Shown here piece by piece: positions 17,699 to 27,299 of a stretch of 64,000 nucleotides of DNA. The stretch lies in assembly GCF_003364195.1 (NCBI RefSeq), contig NZ_NXLQ01000002.1, forward strand, positions 186,001 to 250,000, in the 5' to 3' direction. Below the pieces are notes generated by a model that was given only the letters and a program-made list of their open reading frames with translations, was not told the origin of the DNA and did no database searches. The translations under genes and the position numbers were made by a program. Every line of letters starts with the position of its first letter. Within the stretch, counting starts at the first letter, position 1. Source of the stretch: Helicobacter didelphidarum (GTDB taxonomy: Bacteria > Campylobacterota > Campylobacteria > Campylobacterales > Helicobacteraceae).

Positions 17699-20600
17699 TT
17701 ATCCCATAATAGTTCGCTCACCTTTATTATTTGGTGCAGAAAGAAACCCCTCTAACTCAAGTTGCTCAACGATATTTGCAGCCTTATTGTAACCAATACC
17801 TAATTTACGTTGGAGATTGCTAATAGAAGTTTTATTATCACGCAACATAACCGCCTTTGCTTCATCAAGGATACCACCATCACCCACAAATTTATCACCT
17901 AGATCCACACCTGACTTGTTATCACTTAAAAAATTTTCATCATATTGTGGCTCTCTTTGTGATTTAATGAAATCAATAATCTCTTCAATCTCTCTTTCGC
18001 TTACCCATGGTGCGTGTATTCTCTGTAAGCCATTTGGTGAAGAGAATAAACCATCTCCATTGCCAAGCAATCTTTCTGCTCCTGAAGCATCAAGAATGAC
18101 TTTAGAATCTACACGATTTCCAACACGATAACTAATGCGAGAAGGAAGATTTGCTTTGATTGTTCCTGTAACGACATTTGTGCTACTTCTCTGTGTAGCA
18201 ATAATAAGATGAACTCCTGCGGCACGACCCATTTGTGCAATACGTGCAATTGGTGCTTCAGCATCTTTACCTCCTGTCATCATTAAATCTGCGAGTTCAT
18301 CAATAATGATTACAAAAAAAGGCATTTTTTGCTCTACTTTTTCATTATAAGAAAGAATAGTTTTTACCTTGTGTTCAGAAAGAATTTCATAACGTTTGTC
18401 CATTTCTATTGCTGCTGCTTGTAATGCTTGTATTGCCTTATCTGGAGCATTTATAATTGGAGTAATTAAATGTGGTAAATCCTCATAAGGAGCAAATTCT
18501 ACCTTTTTTGGATCAATCATCATAAGTTTTAATTCATCTGGACTATTACGATAAAGCAAAGAAAGAATGATTGCATTTACACCAACAGATTTCCCACTTC
18601 CTGTTGTCCCTGCTACCAATAAATGTGGGAGTTTTGCAAGATTTTGGACAACTGGTTGCCCCATAATATCTTTTCCCAAAACAATACTTAAGGAATCATT
18701 TGCTTGTAAAAATGCTTGAGATTCTAAAATTTCACGCAAATAAATTGTAGCAACATTATTATTTGGAATCTCAATTCCCATAACATCTTTTCCTGGTATA
18801 GGAGCTTGAATTCTGATACTTTTAGCTTTTAATGCCATCGCCAAATCATCTTGCAAACCCAAGACTTTATTGACTTTTACATCTGCTTCTGGACGAAATT
18901 CAAAAGTCGTTACAACAGGCCCTGTGAAAACGCTTACAATATCCCCCTTAATCTTAAATACACGAAGCTTTGCTAAAAGATTCTCTATTTTACTATCAAT
19001 CTCTTGATCATCTATATTTTCATGAAATTTTGGCACACTTAAAAGGCTTGCTGGAGGGAGTGTGTAGGGTATGATATTTTGTAAATTAGAATCTTGTTGA
19101 ATTTCACTGGGGTATTGATGGGTTGTAGCATTCTGTGTTTTTAACCTACTGGTTGGTATTTCATCATAAGATATATGAGAATCTTGCTGAAGATTCTGCA
19201 TGGAACTAGATTGAGTCTGCATAATCTCTGAATCTTTGCTTCTTTGTTGCACTGATGTTGTATCGGATAATGCTTTACCTTGCGACAACACATTTTGTGA
19301 ATAAGTCGATTCTATAAAATCTGGTTGCTCTTTGATTTGTATTTGTTGTACATTATATCCTTTTTCTTGTGTCCTTATCATATCATGATAATTTGCTTTA
19401 GTTTGATTTGAATGTGTAGAATCCAGATTGTAAGGAACAGATTCTACCTTATTATTTTGCAAAGGACTTTCTAATCTGTTATTTTGTTCATATTGTTTCA
19501 AATCATGATTATACACTTCTGCTTTAGGTTGCAATGATTTTGGTTCTGATATTTTTACATCTTGGGTAGATTCATATTCTTGCATAGTATTTGTAGATGG
19601 ATTCATCTGCAAATTAATATGCAAATTCGTTTGTGTGCTTGGCTGCGAAGTTTCTTGTAGGTGTATATATGAATCTTTTTCTTTTAAGTCATTTATCATG
19701 GTATCTTGAGGAAAAGGTTGATGGTGGTTAGTTTCCATTGTGTCTTGCAATCCTCTTGCAATAAAAGATTTTGTTGGGGTAAGATTATTTGCCTCTACGA
19801 AAGAATTATTAGAATTCGATTGAATAGCTTGTGATCTTTCGATGCCATTTACATGGGTATTATCTACAATAGTAGGACTTGTTGTCCCCTGTGTAGCAAG
19901 ATTACTCTGTGTAATTTCTGTAATTTCTATCTTTTTTTCTATATGGTCTTGTGTGGGAACTGCCAAAAAAGATTCTGTGTCACTATATATATGAGACTTT
20001 ATATATTCTTTTTTATCATGTATTGTTTGATTGTTATCAGATTTTATAGTGTTTCTATGGGTAGAATTATCTGAAATACCAAAAAGAGTAGCATAATTAC
20101 CTAGTAGGTGTGCTGGAAATGCAGGGATTTCAAGTGTTATTTCTTCTGTTGTTTCTTCCATAGGCACATCTTGTGTTTTTAGATTGTCCTGCAAAACTTG
20201 CTGCGTATGCTGAGTTTCTTGTCTATCATAAGTAGATTCTGGTTGCTTTTTTGTTGAAGATAATTCATGCAAAGTGCTTGAATTATCTTCTATAATTTGA
20301 GAATCTTTAATGGAATTTTTCCCACAATCTAGATTCATTTCTAATGTATCATTAGGAGCAACTTCACTATTATGTGATAAAGAAATTTTTTTTGCAGATG
20401 AATCTTGTGTAAAACTCATGTCAAATGGCTTATAAGTCGAATGAAGTGGCATATTTGCAGAGATACTCTCATCTTTTAGAAAATCTCTCTTATGCGTTAC
20501 TTCTTTATTTTTTGATTGCTGTATATCTGATTCTATCGATTTAGAAACATATTCAGAGGCTTTATCATTATTCTTATATTGATGATCTTGTGTTGTTGAT

Positions 20601-22345
20601 GACAAGGATTCAGTTAAAGTATTATTTGAAGTATTCTTTATTGTAGTTTTTAAACGGATATTCCCATTTTCAGATTCAATATTTTTTGTTATAGCAAGAT
20701 TTTTTGATTCAAGATTCTGCCCTACTCTATTGTAATTATAGTCATTTGAAACAGATAATGGAGATTTTGTTGTATGCCTTGCAGTATTCTTTATACGAAT
20801 CCCAGACTCCCTTTCTTGCTCGGTATTTGTGCGTAATGTAGAACTATTAGCATGTGTATTATGAAGCGTTTCCGCAATAATTTGGTGCAAATCACTGTTT
20901 TCTTGCTTCACATTTATTACATTAGATTGTGGAGAATAATTTTTCTTTAGAACAATATGTAAATTTTCATTATCTACACTATTAGTGTTTGTTGTCTTGG
21001 ATTGGATTTCTTCTTGTGCCTTATGATGAATAAACCATTGTTCCTTAATCGCGTTTTGTGGTTTAATAAATCTTTGTAAAACTTGATTTTGTGGTGTTAT
21101 TTCTTGAATATTTTTCAATCGAATTGCCGGGGATTCTTCTTTGTTTGTTTTTTTTATATTTATTAAATTTGGCTTTCCGGGCATGTTTGTCGTTATGTGT
21201 GTATTTGGTTTTTGGAATTTTTGCAAAACATCTTCTTCTGTGTTGGGTAATTGTGTACGTGGTGTATAAGACGTATTAATAACATAATCTTGATGTAAAT
21301 AATCAAAATTATGCGAAGTATGCTGATCTTTTAGGTTGCCTTGCTTAAAAACTATTGAAGTTTGATTCTGTATGGAATCCTTATCGTCCAAACTTTGCGT
21401 ATAAATTGTATTTTCCTGTTTTATTTTACTAAGTTCAGATATGTTATTTACCGAATCTGTATCAAAATCTCGTACATCATTTTTTTGGATATTTTGATTT
21501 TGTGGCATATTAAAGTTATTTGTTTGAACAAGATGTGATTGCGTATGTTGTTCTTGAGTTTGTATATTATTTGGCAAAATTTCTGCCTGCCTGATTGCAT
21601 ATTGATCCATTTGTATGTTAAAAGAATGATGCTCTGTTGTGTTATCTTCGCCCATCTGTTTTTCATCTAATGGAGGTTCAATTAAATCTTCATGAAAAGT
21701 ATATCTACTTTTTGGCATTGTAACGACTTCGCTATATTCAAAATCTAATATCTTCTTGTTTAAGTTTTGTAGATAATTTAATCGTAAATCAACATAAAAG
21801 TTCTTACATTTTTCAATAATTTTTTTTGTTGTTTTGGTAAAAGATTTTCTCATCATCATCAATGTTCCTCCTAGATATTGTATAAAAAAATTCATCATTT
21901 TACTTGATATAATTGTTAAGGAAAAAATAATTCCCAATACGACAAGCAAAAAAAGTCCAAATATATGAATATAAGGCTCTAAAAGTCCTTTTATAAAAAT
22001 ACCAAATTCGCCCACATGAAAAACAAGTGCTTGTAGAATTAATAAACATATAAAGAGTAATAAATATGCAAAAGTAAGACGTATTTTTTGAAAAGAATAA
22101 TTCACATCATCATAGAATCTGTATATTACAAGCAACAATAAAGGTGGATAAATATATGCTAAATAACCAAATAATCCGACATTAAATACTGCAAACTTGT
22201 TGCCAAATCCAAGAATTTGAAAAAAACGATTTTCAACAAGCATTCCTTGCAAAGCAATGTTGGGATTAGTGTAACCAAAAATTGTTGCAAACCAAAAAAA
22301 TAATACACAAATACTAAGAAAAATAAAGAGATATACCTTTTTTAT
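17699..22345 (-). CDS. ftsK: DNA translocase FtsK, with giant linker and apparent non-standard start codon
   Basis: It pumps chromosome ends to the septum and activates terminus resolution. The C-terminal part holds the RecA-like motor (Walker A GTTGSGKSVG, Walker B FFVIIIDELADLM) and the winged-helix gamma domain that reads DNA polarity (last ~60 residues). The N-terminus has four membrane helices. Between lies a Q/N/S/T-rich linker of roughly 900 residues. The first canonical in-frame starts (TTG at 22250-22252, ATG at 22241-22243) lie after the first helix. The frame stays open upstream to 22365 and encodes that helix plus the FGYTNPNIALQG loop. A ribosome site AAGGA at 22352-22356 is six bases from ATA at 22343-22345, which I take as the start (1548 residues). 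The shorter call is 1517 residues. Confidence 0.9.
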   Translation of the reverse strand: MKKVYLFIFLSICVLFFWFATIFGYTNPNIALQGMLVENRFFQILGFGNKFAVFNVGLFGYLAYIYPPLLLLVIYRFYDDVNYSFQKIRLTFAYLLLFICLLILQALVFHVGEFGIFIKGLLEPYIHIFGLFLLVVLGIIFSLTIISSKMMNFFIQYLGGTLMMMRKSFTKTTKKIIEKCKNFYVDLRLNYLQNLNKKILDFEYSEVVTMPKSRYTFHEDLIEPPLDEKQMGEDNTTEHHSFNIQMDQYAIRQAEILPNNIQTQEQHTQSHLVQTNNFNMPQNQNIQKNDVRDFDTDSVNNISELSKIKQENTIYTQSLDDKDSIQNQTSIVFKQGNLKDQHTSHNFDYLHQDYVINTSYTPRTQLPNTEEDVLQKFQKPNTHITTNMPGKPNLINIKKTNKEESPAIRLKNIQEITPQNQVLQRFIKPQNAIKEQWFIHHKAQEEIQSKTTNTNSVDNENLHIVLKKNYSPQSNVINVKQENSDLHQIIAETLHNTHANSSTLRTNTEQERESGIRIKNTARHTTKSPLSVSNDYNYNRVGQNLESKNLAITKNIESENGNIRLKTTIKNTSNNTLTESLSSTTQDHQYKNNDKASEYVSKSIESDIQQSKNKEVTHKRDFLKDESISANMPLHSTYKPFDMSFTQDSSAKKISLSHNSEVAPNDTLEMNLDCGKNSIKDSQIIEDNSSTLHELSSTKKQPESTYDRQETQHTQQVLQDNLKTQDVPMEETTEEITLEIPAFPAHLLGNYATLFGISDNSTHRNTIKSDNNQTIHDKKEYIKSHIYSDTESFLAVPTQDHIEKKIEITEITQSNLATQGTTSPTIVDNTHVNGIERSQAIQSNSNNSFVEANNLTPTKSFIARGLQDTMETNHHQPFPQDTMINDLKEKDSYIHLQETSQPSTQTNLHINLQMNPSTNTMQEYESTQDVKISEPKSLQPKAEVYNHDLKQYEQNNRLESPLQNNKVESVPYNLDSTHSNQTKANYHDMIRTQEKGYNVQQIQIKEQPDFIESTYSQNVLSQGKALSDTTSVQQRSKDSEIMQTQSSSMQNLQQDSHISYDEIPTSRLKTQNATTHQYPSEIQQDSNLQNIIPYTLPPASLLSVPKFHENIDDQEIDSKIENLLAKLRVFKIKGDIVSVFTGPVVTTFEFRPEADVKVNKVLGLQDDLAMALKAKSIRIQAPIPGKDVMGIEIPNNNVATIYLREILESQAFLQANDSLSIVLGKDIMGQPVVQNLAKLPHLLVAGTTGSGKSVGVNAIILSLLYRNSPDELKLMMIDPKKVEFAPYEDLPHLITPIINAPDKAIQALQAAAIEMDKRYEILSEHKVKTILSYNEKVEQKMPFFVIIIDELADLMMTGGKDAEAPIARIAQMGRAAGVHLIIATQRSSTNVVTGTIKANLPSRISYRVGNRVDSKVILDASGAERLLGNGDGLFSSPNGLQRIHAPWVSEREIEEIIDFIKSQREPQYDENFLSDNKSGVDLGDKFVGDGGILDEAKAVMLRDNKTSISNLQRKLGIGYNKAANIVEQLELEGFLSAPNNKGERTIMG

Positions 22346-22378
22346 CTGAAATCCTTGATATAAAATCTATTTTTTTGT

Positions 22379-22384
22379 TAAAAT
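22379..22384 (+). promoter_or_regulatory. -10 box for the gene at 22449
   Basis: TTTTTTTGTTAAAAT, a close match to the housekeeping promoter. It overlaps the leftward ftsK -10 box. Confidence 0.5.
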
Positions 22385-22388
22385 TATA
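22383..22388 (-). promoter_or_regulatory. -10 box for ftsK
   Basis: TATAAT reading leftward. Transcription would begin near 22376, leaving about 30 bases before the ATA at 22345. This supports a start codon upstream of the annotated TTG or ATG. It overlaps the rightward promoter, so the two genes may compete. Confidence 0.45.
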
Positions 22389-22448
22389 ACAAAATTTTAC
22401 GATTGTTATAACCAACAATTATATTAAATATAGTCTTGAGGAGTTTTA

Positions 22449-23918
22449 ATGCACGGGAAAATAACACGCTATACTGCCACCACTGGTTCAGGGGTTATCA
22501 TGAATGCATCAAAAAAGATTTTTGAACTTAAAAAAGATAGTTGGCATGATGGTAGAAATCGCCCTGCAGTAGGTATGTATGTTGAATTTCGCACAAATGA
22601 CAACGGAATATTAGTAACAGATGCGAGAGCTTCAAAATATCAAGAGTTTCCACCCGATGCACTTATCCGTGAAATTGATTTTTGGAAAAGTAACACTGAT
22701 GAAGAATTAAAAAATAAAGAATCTGAGCTAAGGGCAAAAGAAATTCAAAAAGTTTTCGCACAAACAAATTATTTAAAGTTGCAATCTATTGAAATTAATC
22801 GTAGCGTGCAAGATTGTATAAAAGAGTATTTTTCACTCGAACTAAAAAGTTTAGAATTTTTAAAAGAAGTAGATGTTCCTGCGATTTCCCCACTAATTAA
22901 CTACTCGCTTTGTAAGAGATTCCTAAATAAGGCACTTGATTTTCTTATTTATTCAGATAGAAAGTTAAACATAGATATGTTTGCTGAATACCATTCACGA
23001 CTTGGTATGTTAGAATATTCACACAATTTTTTCTCTAAAAATGAAGTGAATCCTGAAAGAGTTTTTGAAGAAGTTTTCTTAGAGTATCAATTTAACTATA
23101 AAGGTGCTGTAAGAGCTGCAAATGGCGTAAAAGAACGTATTATGCAATTAGAAAATAAAATTAGAATCTCGAGCCATGAACTAAAAGTGTTGCGTAATAG
23201 GCTTGATGCAAAAAGGGGCGACGAGAATGAACTAAAAGAAAAAATAGCAAGAGTACGCGTCAATGCAGATAAAGCACATGAAGAGAGCCAGACACTGCGG
23301 AAAGCTCTAGATAATCTTGATAATTTATGTAAAAATTTTGCTGATAAAAATCTCAAAATTTTTGAAGCAGTTTTCCGCAAAACAATGAATATGTTGCGTG
23401 AAAAAACAGAAGAAGCACTGAATGTAACAGCTACACAACTTGACAATCAAATTTGGGAACTGGGAATGAAATCTATCTCGATACGCAATGTGTTTTTCAA
23501 ACATAATATTAATGAACCATATTGTATGATGACATTTCTAGGTCAAACTATAAAAAAACTTGATAAAGGAAAAATTACTGCCTCAAATGAACAAGCAATG
23601 TATAAATACTACACAAGTCATCAGACAAAACATGTAAAAAAATATTTAATTCTAACCAATCAACAAAAAGTTGAAGTCAATGTAAAAATTGATATTATGA
23701 GTATGTCAAAAAATAATAATGTTGTTATTGCAAAAAAGGATTCACAATTTTTTGTTGCAATCAATAAGGAAAAATTTGAGGGAATCTATATTGATCCAAC
23801 CAATTTAGATAAAGCTGCATTACAAAGATTGGTCATAGATACAAAGGAATCCAAATACAACAAAGAACCCAATCTTACACTTATCACAAAAGAACAAATC
23901 GCAAACATGAAAGAATAA
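22449..23918 (+). CDS. Unknown coiled-coil protein with a cold-shock/OB-like N-terminus
   Basis: I do not know this 489-residue protein. Residues 1-60 (starting MHGKITRYTATTGSGVI, then VGMYVEF and VTDARA) have the strand pattern of a cold-shock OB-fold, which suggests nucleic-acid binding, but the RNP motifs are not intact. Residues about 210-320 form a long charged coiled coil. The C-terminal third (about 340-489) looks globular and has many lysines. There is no signal peptide or membrane helix, so it is cytoplasmic. GAGGAG precedes the ATG. It is divergent from ftsK and shares a promoter region with it, so a link to chromosome segregation is possible but unproven. Confidence 0.8.
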   Translation: MHGKITRYTATTGSGVIMNASKKIFELKKDSWHDGRNRPAVGMYVEFRTNDNGILVTDARASKYQEFPPDALIREIDFWKSNTDEELKNKESELRAKEIQKVFAQTNYLKLQSIEINRSVQDCIKEYFSLELKSLEFLKEVDVPAISPLINYSLCKRFLNKALDFLIYSDRKLNIDMFAEYHSRLGMLEYSHNFFSKNEVNPERVFEEVFLEYQFNYKGAVRAANGVKERIMQLENKIRISSHELKVLRNRLDAKRGDENELKEKIARVRVNADKAHEESQTLRKALDNLDNLCKNFADKNLKIFEAVFRKTMNMLREKTEEALNVTATQLDNQIWELGMKSISIRNVFFKHNINEPYCMMTFLGQTIKKLDKGKITASNEQAMYKYYTSHQTKHVKKYLILTNQQKVEVNVKIDIMSMSKNNNVVIAKKDSQFFVAINKEKFEGIYIDPTNLDKAALQRLVIDTKESKYNKEPNLTLITKEQIANMKE

Positions 23919-24100
23919 TTTTATAAGTAATTTCCAAAGAGAAATATCACAGAATCTTGTGTCTCAATGATAAAGAGTTGTGGATTTGTTGTACAATGTT
24001 TGCGACTCTTATCTCACATAATATTCTAAATAACATAAGAATATTATGTATTATTGATAATATAGATTAGACATACTTACAAAAAAGGAAAAAACTTAAA

Positions 24101-24922
24101 ATGCCCACTCGTTATTTTACAAACCAACAAATATCAGATGGTTATGACCTATTATGTGCTCTTAAACCACATTATTATGTTGGAGACCGAAATAGCTGGT
24201 GGTGGCCACAATTTTTATCTTTAAAAATCGAAAATGGTATAGAAATACACGGAGCATTGCAACAACAACCAAATGTATTATTTTGCTTTGCAAGTATTTT
24301 GGGACAAAACACAAAATATGAAAACGCTGCACATGCACTCAAATATCTCTACACATTTCTTTATAATACTCTCATACAATATCCAGGAATAAATGAAATG
24401 ATTATGCAAGACGAAAAAGACTTTAAAAACTACCCGTTCCCATCATTAGCCTCTATTTCTCAACCACAATTCTCAAACATGATTCTCAAAACAATAAGCA
24501 ATATGGATTTATCTTACTTGGCAGGTATTATTAAACAAGCAGGTTTTCATAACCAAAAAGCACAACGAATTGTTTTACTAGCAAAAAATATCTTGCAGGA
24601 TTTTTGCTCTTTTGAAACTTTTTGCCTAAAAGTAAGCAAAGAATGGCTTTTGGCACAAAAAGGTATTGGAAATGAAAGTGCATCAAACATATTAAATTAT
24701 GGATTGAAAAGAGAAGAGATGGTTGTGGATAGATATACACAAAAATTATTAATTAGCTTAGGGTTTGAATGCAGTGATTATGCCGAGTTACAAAGCTTTT
24801 TATGTAATAATTTAGAACAAGCAAAGCAACTTTATGATTTTGATATTTCACTTGCACAAATCATGGCAAGACTACATGGCAAAATTGTAGAATATAGTAA
24901 AAAGCACAAAACAAAATGTTAA
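24101..24922 (+). CDS. magIII: 3-methyladenine DNA glycosylase MagIII
   Basis: A base-excision repair enzyme of the HhH-GPD superfamily that removes alkylated adenine. It matches H. pylori MagIII as I recall it: SWWWPQ near residue 32, SILGQNTKYENA (65-76), GFHNQKAQRI (148-157), the helix-hairpin-helix WLLAQKGIGNESASNIL (182-198), and MVVDRYT with the catalytic-position Asp210. It has no iron-sulfur cysteine cluster, as in MagIII. At 273 residues it is longer than the about 218 of H. pylori, because of an N-terminal extension and an insertion around residues 85-125. AAGGA lies upstream of the ATG with wide spacing. Confidence 0.9.
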   Translation: MPTRYFTNQQISDGYDLLCALKPHYYVGDRNSWWWPQFLSLKIENGIEIHGALQQQPNVLFCFASILGQNTKYENAAHALKYLYTFLYNTLIQYPGINEMIMQDEKDFKNYPFPSLASISQPQFSNMILKTISNMDLSYLAGIIKQAGFHNQKAQRIVLLAKNILQDFCSFETFCLKVSKEWLLAQKGIGNESASNILNYGLKREEMVVDRYTQKLLISLGFECSDYAELQSFLCNNLEQAKQLYDFDISLAQIMARLHGKIVEYSKKHKTKC

Positions 24923-25359
24923 AAAATTAGATTCTTATATTACTTCTTTTATGAACAAAAACTTCTTTAGTGTGATAATAATTTTATTCAAGAATTTTTA
25001 ACAAATTCAACAAGAATACATATAATAATTGATTCTTATCCATAGAGATAAATACTAAAAATAACACTTGTAAAATATCATGATTGATAGGAATGCCAAC
25101 TCTGTTGGTAATCTTAGAATTTATTTTTACAAAAAATGGACTTATGGTAATAAAAAATTGGCTTAAAAAAGAATTACATTAACTCTATCACAAACCACAC
25201 TACTAAATCTTAAAATTCTCACAATGAACTCGCTACCTTACAAAAAATACAGAACAGATATTCTACTCAACATTCCCACACAAAAAACAAGGTATTCAAA
25301 AAATACCTTCAATCAATTTTAATAATACTTAACCTTTCTATCTTCACAAACATAAATGA
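24923..25359. other. Convergent intergenic region between magIII and GDP-fucose synthase
   Basis: 437 bases with no supported gene. It holds a leftward terminator (25289-25309) and a small stem GCCAAC-TCT-GTTGGT near 25103-25117. Confidence 0.5.
25289..25309 (-). terminator. Rho-independent terminator of the GDP-fucose synthase gene
   Basis: Perfect eight-base stem AAGGTATT/AATACCTT with a five-base loop. Reading leftward it is followed by G then six Ts. It lies about 50 bases after the stop codon. Confidence 0.65.
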
Positions 25360-26487
25360 TTAGCTGTATTGTTTTAAATAGTGTTGATAGACACTTTTTA
25401 TACCATCTCTTAATGAAATCTGTGGCTGAAACCCAAAACTTTGAAGCTTACTTGAATCCATAAGTTTTTGGAATGTCCCATCTGGCTTACTGCTATCAAA
25501 GACAATTTCTCCATCAAAACCGACTATTTCTTGAACAAGATTTGCTAAATCAAATATACTTATATCTTTACCATAGCCAACATTGATATGTGTATTTCGC
25601 ACCTCATGAGAATCTATTAAATCACAAAAATCTACATGCTGCATGACAAATACACTTGCTCTTGCCATATCTTGATTATGTAAAAATTCCCTTCTTGGCT
25701 TACCGCTACCCCACACACCCACACTTTTTGCATCTATTTGAAACTTCCTCAATATTGCCTTTGCCTCATCTTCATTTGTAGCACAATCACGCATTAAATC
25801 CTTATATACCATATCCTCATTTTTATCACTTAGCAATTTTGCTAGGTGTATTTTACGAATGAGTGCAGGAAGAACATGGGAATTTAATAGATTAAAATTA
25901 TCGTTATTTCCATAAAGGTTGGTTGGCATAATTGAGATAAAGTTCGTATTATATTGCAGATTAAAACTCTCACACATTTTGATACCAGCGATTTTTGCAA
26001 TTGCATAAGGTTCATTAGTATATTCTAATTCTTTTGTTAAAAGATAGTTTTCTTTAATTGGTTGTGGGGAATCTTTTGGGTAAATGCAAGAACTCCCTAA
26101 GAAAAGCAATTTCTTTACTCCAATTTTATAAGAATTAATCACGATATTATTTTGTATTGTTAAATTTTCATAAATAAAATCCGCACGATAAGTATTATTT
26201 GCTAAAATCCCTCCAACTTTTGCCGCAGCAAGAAAAACAAATTCTGGTTTATATGTAGTAAAAAAGTTTTCAACTTGTTGAGAATCTAAGAGATTAAGCT
26301 CATTTTTTGTGCGTGTAATGATATTCGCAAATCCTTGTCTTTTTAATTCATCAGTAATCGCACTCCCAACAAGCCCTCTATGCCCTGCAACAAAGATTCT
26401 AGAATCTTTGTGCATAACTGCTCGAGTTTTTTGTAAAGAAGCAATGTGATTTGAATGTATATCACAATTCTTTGTAGTATCCACCAT
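25360..26487 (-). CDS. fcl: GDP-L-fucose synthase
   Basis: It makes GDP-L-fucose from GDP-4-keto-6-deoxymannose by epimerisation and NADPH reduction, in the cytoplasm. The extended SDR features are the Rossmann motif AGHRGLVGSA (about residues 34-43), the substrate segment AAAKVGGI, and the catalytic Ser in LGSSCIYP with Tyr-Lys in YAIAK. The 375-residue protein has a 25-residue N-terminal extension. TGAGGTAA sits before this first ATG, so the extension is probably real. The usual partner gmd (GDP-mannose dehydratase) is not next to it. The product probably feeds the fucosyltransferase at 43182. Confidence 0.93.
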   Translation of the reverse strand: MVDTTKNCDIHSNHIASLQKTRAVMHKDSRIFVAGHRGLVGSAITDELKRQGFANIITRTKNELNLLDSQQVENFFTTYKPEFVFLAAAKVGGILANNTYRADFIYENLTIQNNIVINSYKIGVKKLLFLGSSCIYPKDSPQPIKENYLLTKELEYTNEPYAIAKIAGIKMCESFNLQYNTNFISIMPTNLYGNNDNFNLLNSHVLPALIRKIHLAKLLSDKNEDMVYKDLMRDCATNEDEAKAILRKFQIDAKSVGVWGSGKPRREFLHNQDMARASVFVMQHVDFCDLIDSHEVRNTHINVGYGKDISIFDLANLVQEIVGFDGEIVFDSSKPDGTFQKLMDSSKLQSFGFQPQISLRDGIKSVYQHYLKQYS

Positions 26488-26673
26488 AGTTACCTCAATT
26501 ATAGAAATTACACAATTAAAATTATACTGAAAATTTTATAATGAAGCTAATTTTATTACCATACCATTTTCCCAAATATAGTTTTCAAAAGTTTTACAAA
26601 AAATAGAGTAAATTATAAAAAAGTAATTTTTGATGATATGTTTAACGCAAGAAACAATACTATTTTGACTATG

Positions 26674-27135
26674 CTATTTCCGAGAAAAGCTGACATCTCC
26701 AAAACCATAAATACGCAAATGTGCTATAGTTTTTTCATCATTAAAGGGATCATCTATGCCAATAAAATAAATCTTAATATGGGGTTGATTTAAACTCCGA
26801 TTTACCCCCTGTGTGTCTAGTAAATTAAGTGTCCAACCATTGAGCTTATAATCCTTATAAAGTATAAATTGATAGGGATATTTATCATAACGAACAAGCA
26901 CAACTAAGCCCTCATTGCGATAAAGTGTCCAACGCAGAGTAAAATCTTTCTCATCACTTGAACCTTGAGAATCTTTTGACGATTGAATACTTGCATACAC
27001 CACCTCATCTTTTTTAAGGTCTAAATCTAATTCAAAACTTGGTGAAATTGTAGCCGCATGAAGTGTACATATTAGGAAAAATGCTATAAACATTAATAAA
27101 TAATATATTTTTTTTTTACTATATAATTTTTGCAT
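26674..27135 (-). CDS. Small exported protein of unknown function
   Basis: A 153-residue protein with an N-terminal signal (basic residues, then a hydrophobic stretch about 9-26 ending in HAA). The mature part is rich in Asp, Lys and aromatic residues with beta-like alternation. I recognise no domain. It has no lipobox, so it is probably periplasmic. AAGGA precedes the ATG. It stands alone between GDP-fucose synthase and the flavoprotein gene, both on the same strand. Confidence 0.7.
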   Translation of the reverse strand: MQKLYSKKKIYYLLMFIAFFLICTLHAATISPSFELDLDLKKDEVVYASIQSSKDSQGSSDEKDFTLRWTLYRNEGLVVLVRYDKYPYQFILYKDYKLNGWTLNLLDTQGVNRSLNQPHIKIYFIGIDDPFNDEKTIAHLRIYGFGDVSFSRK

Positions 27136-27299
27136 ATTAATCCTTGATTTTAATCTCTCTACTATTTCTAAAAAAGATAAAAATAATCTAATATAGTATA
27201 GATTTTTTTTGAAGATTTGAGAATCTCCTGCAATATTTGGGAAGAGAATATCAATTCATAGAGATGTATATTTATGTTGTTGAACAATATACAAATGGA

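Noticed and set aside
23096-23446. 116-codon antisense frame in the coiled-coil gene
   Set aside because: A Ser/Ala/Leu-rich mirror of the charged coiled coil, without a ribosome site.
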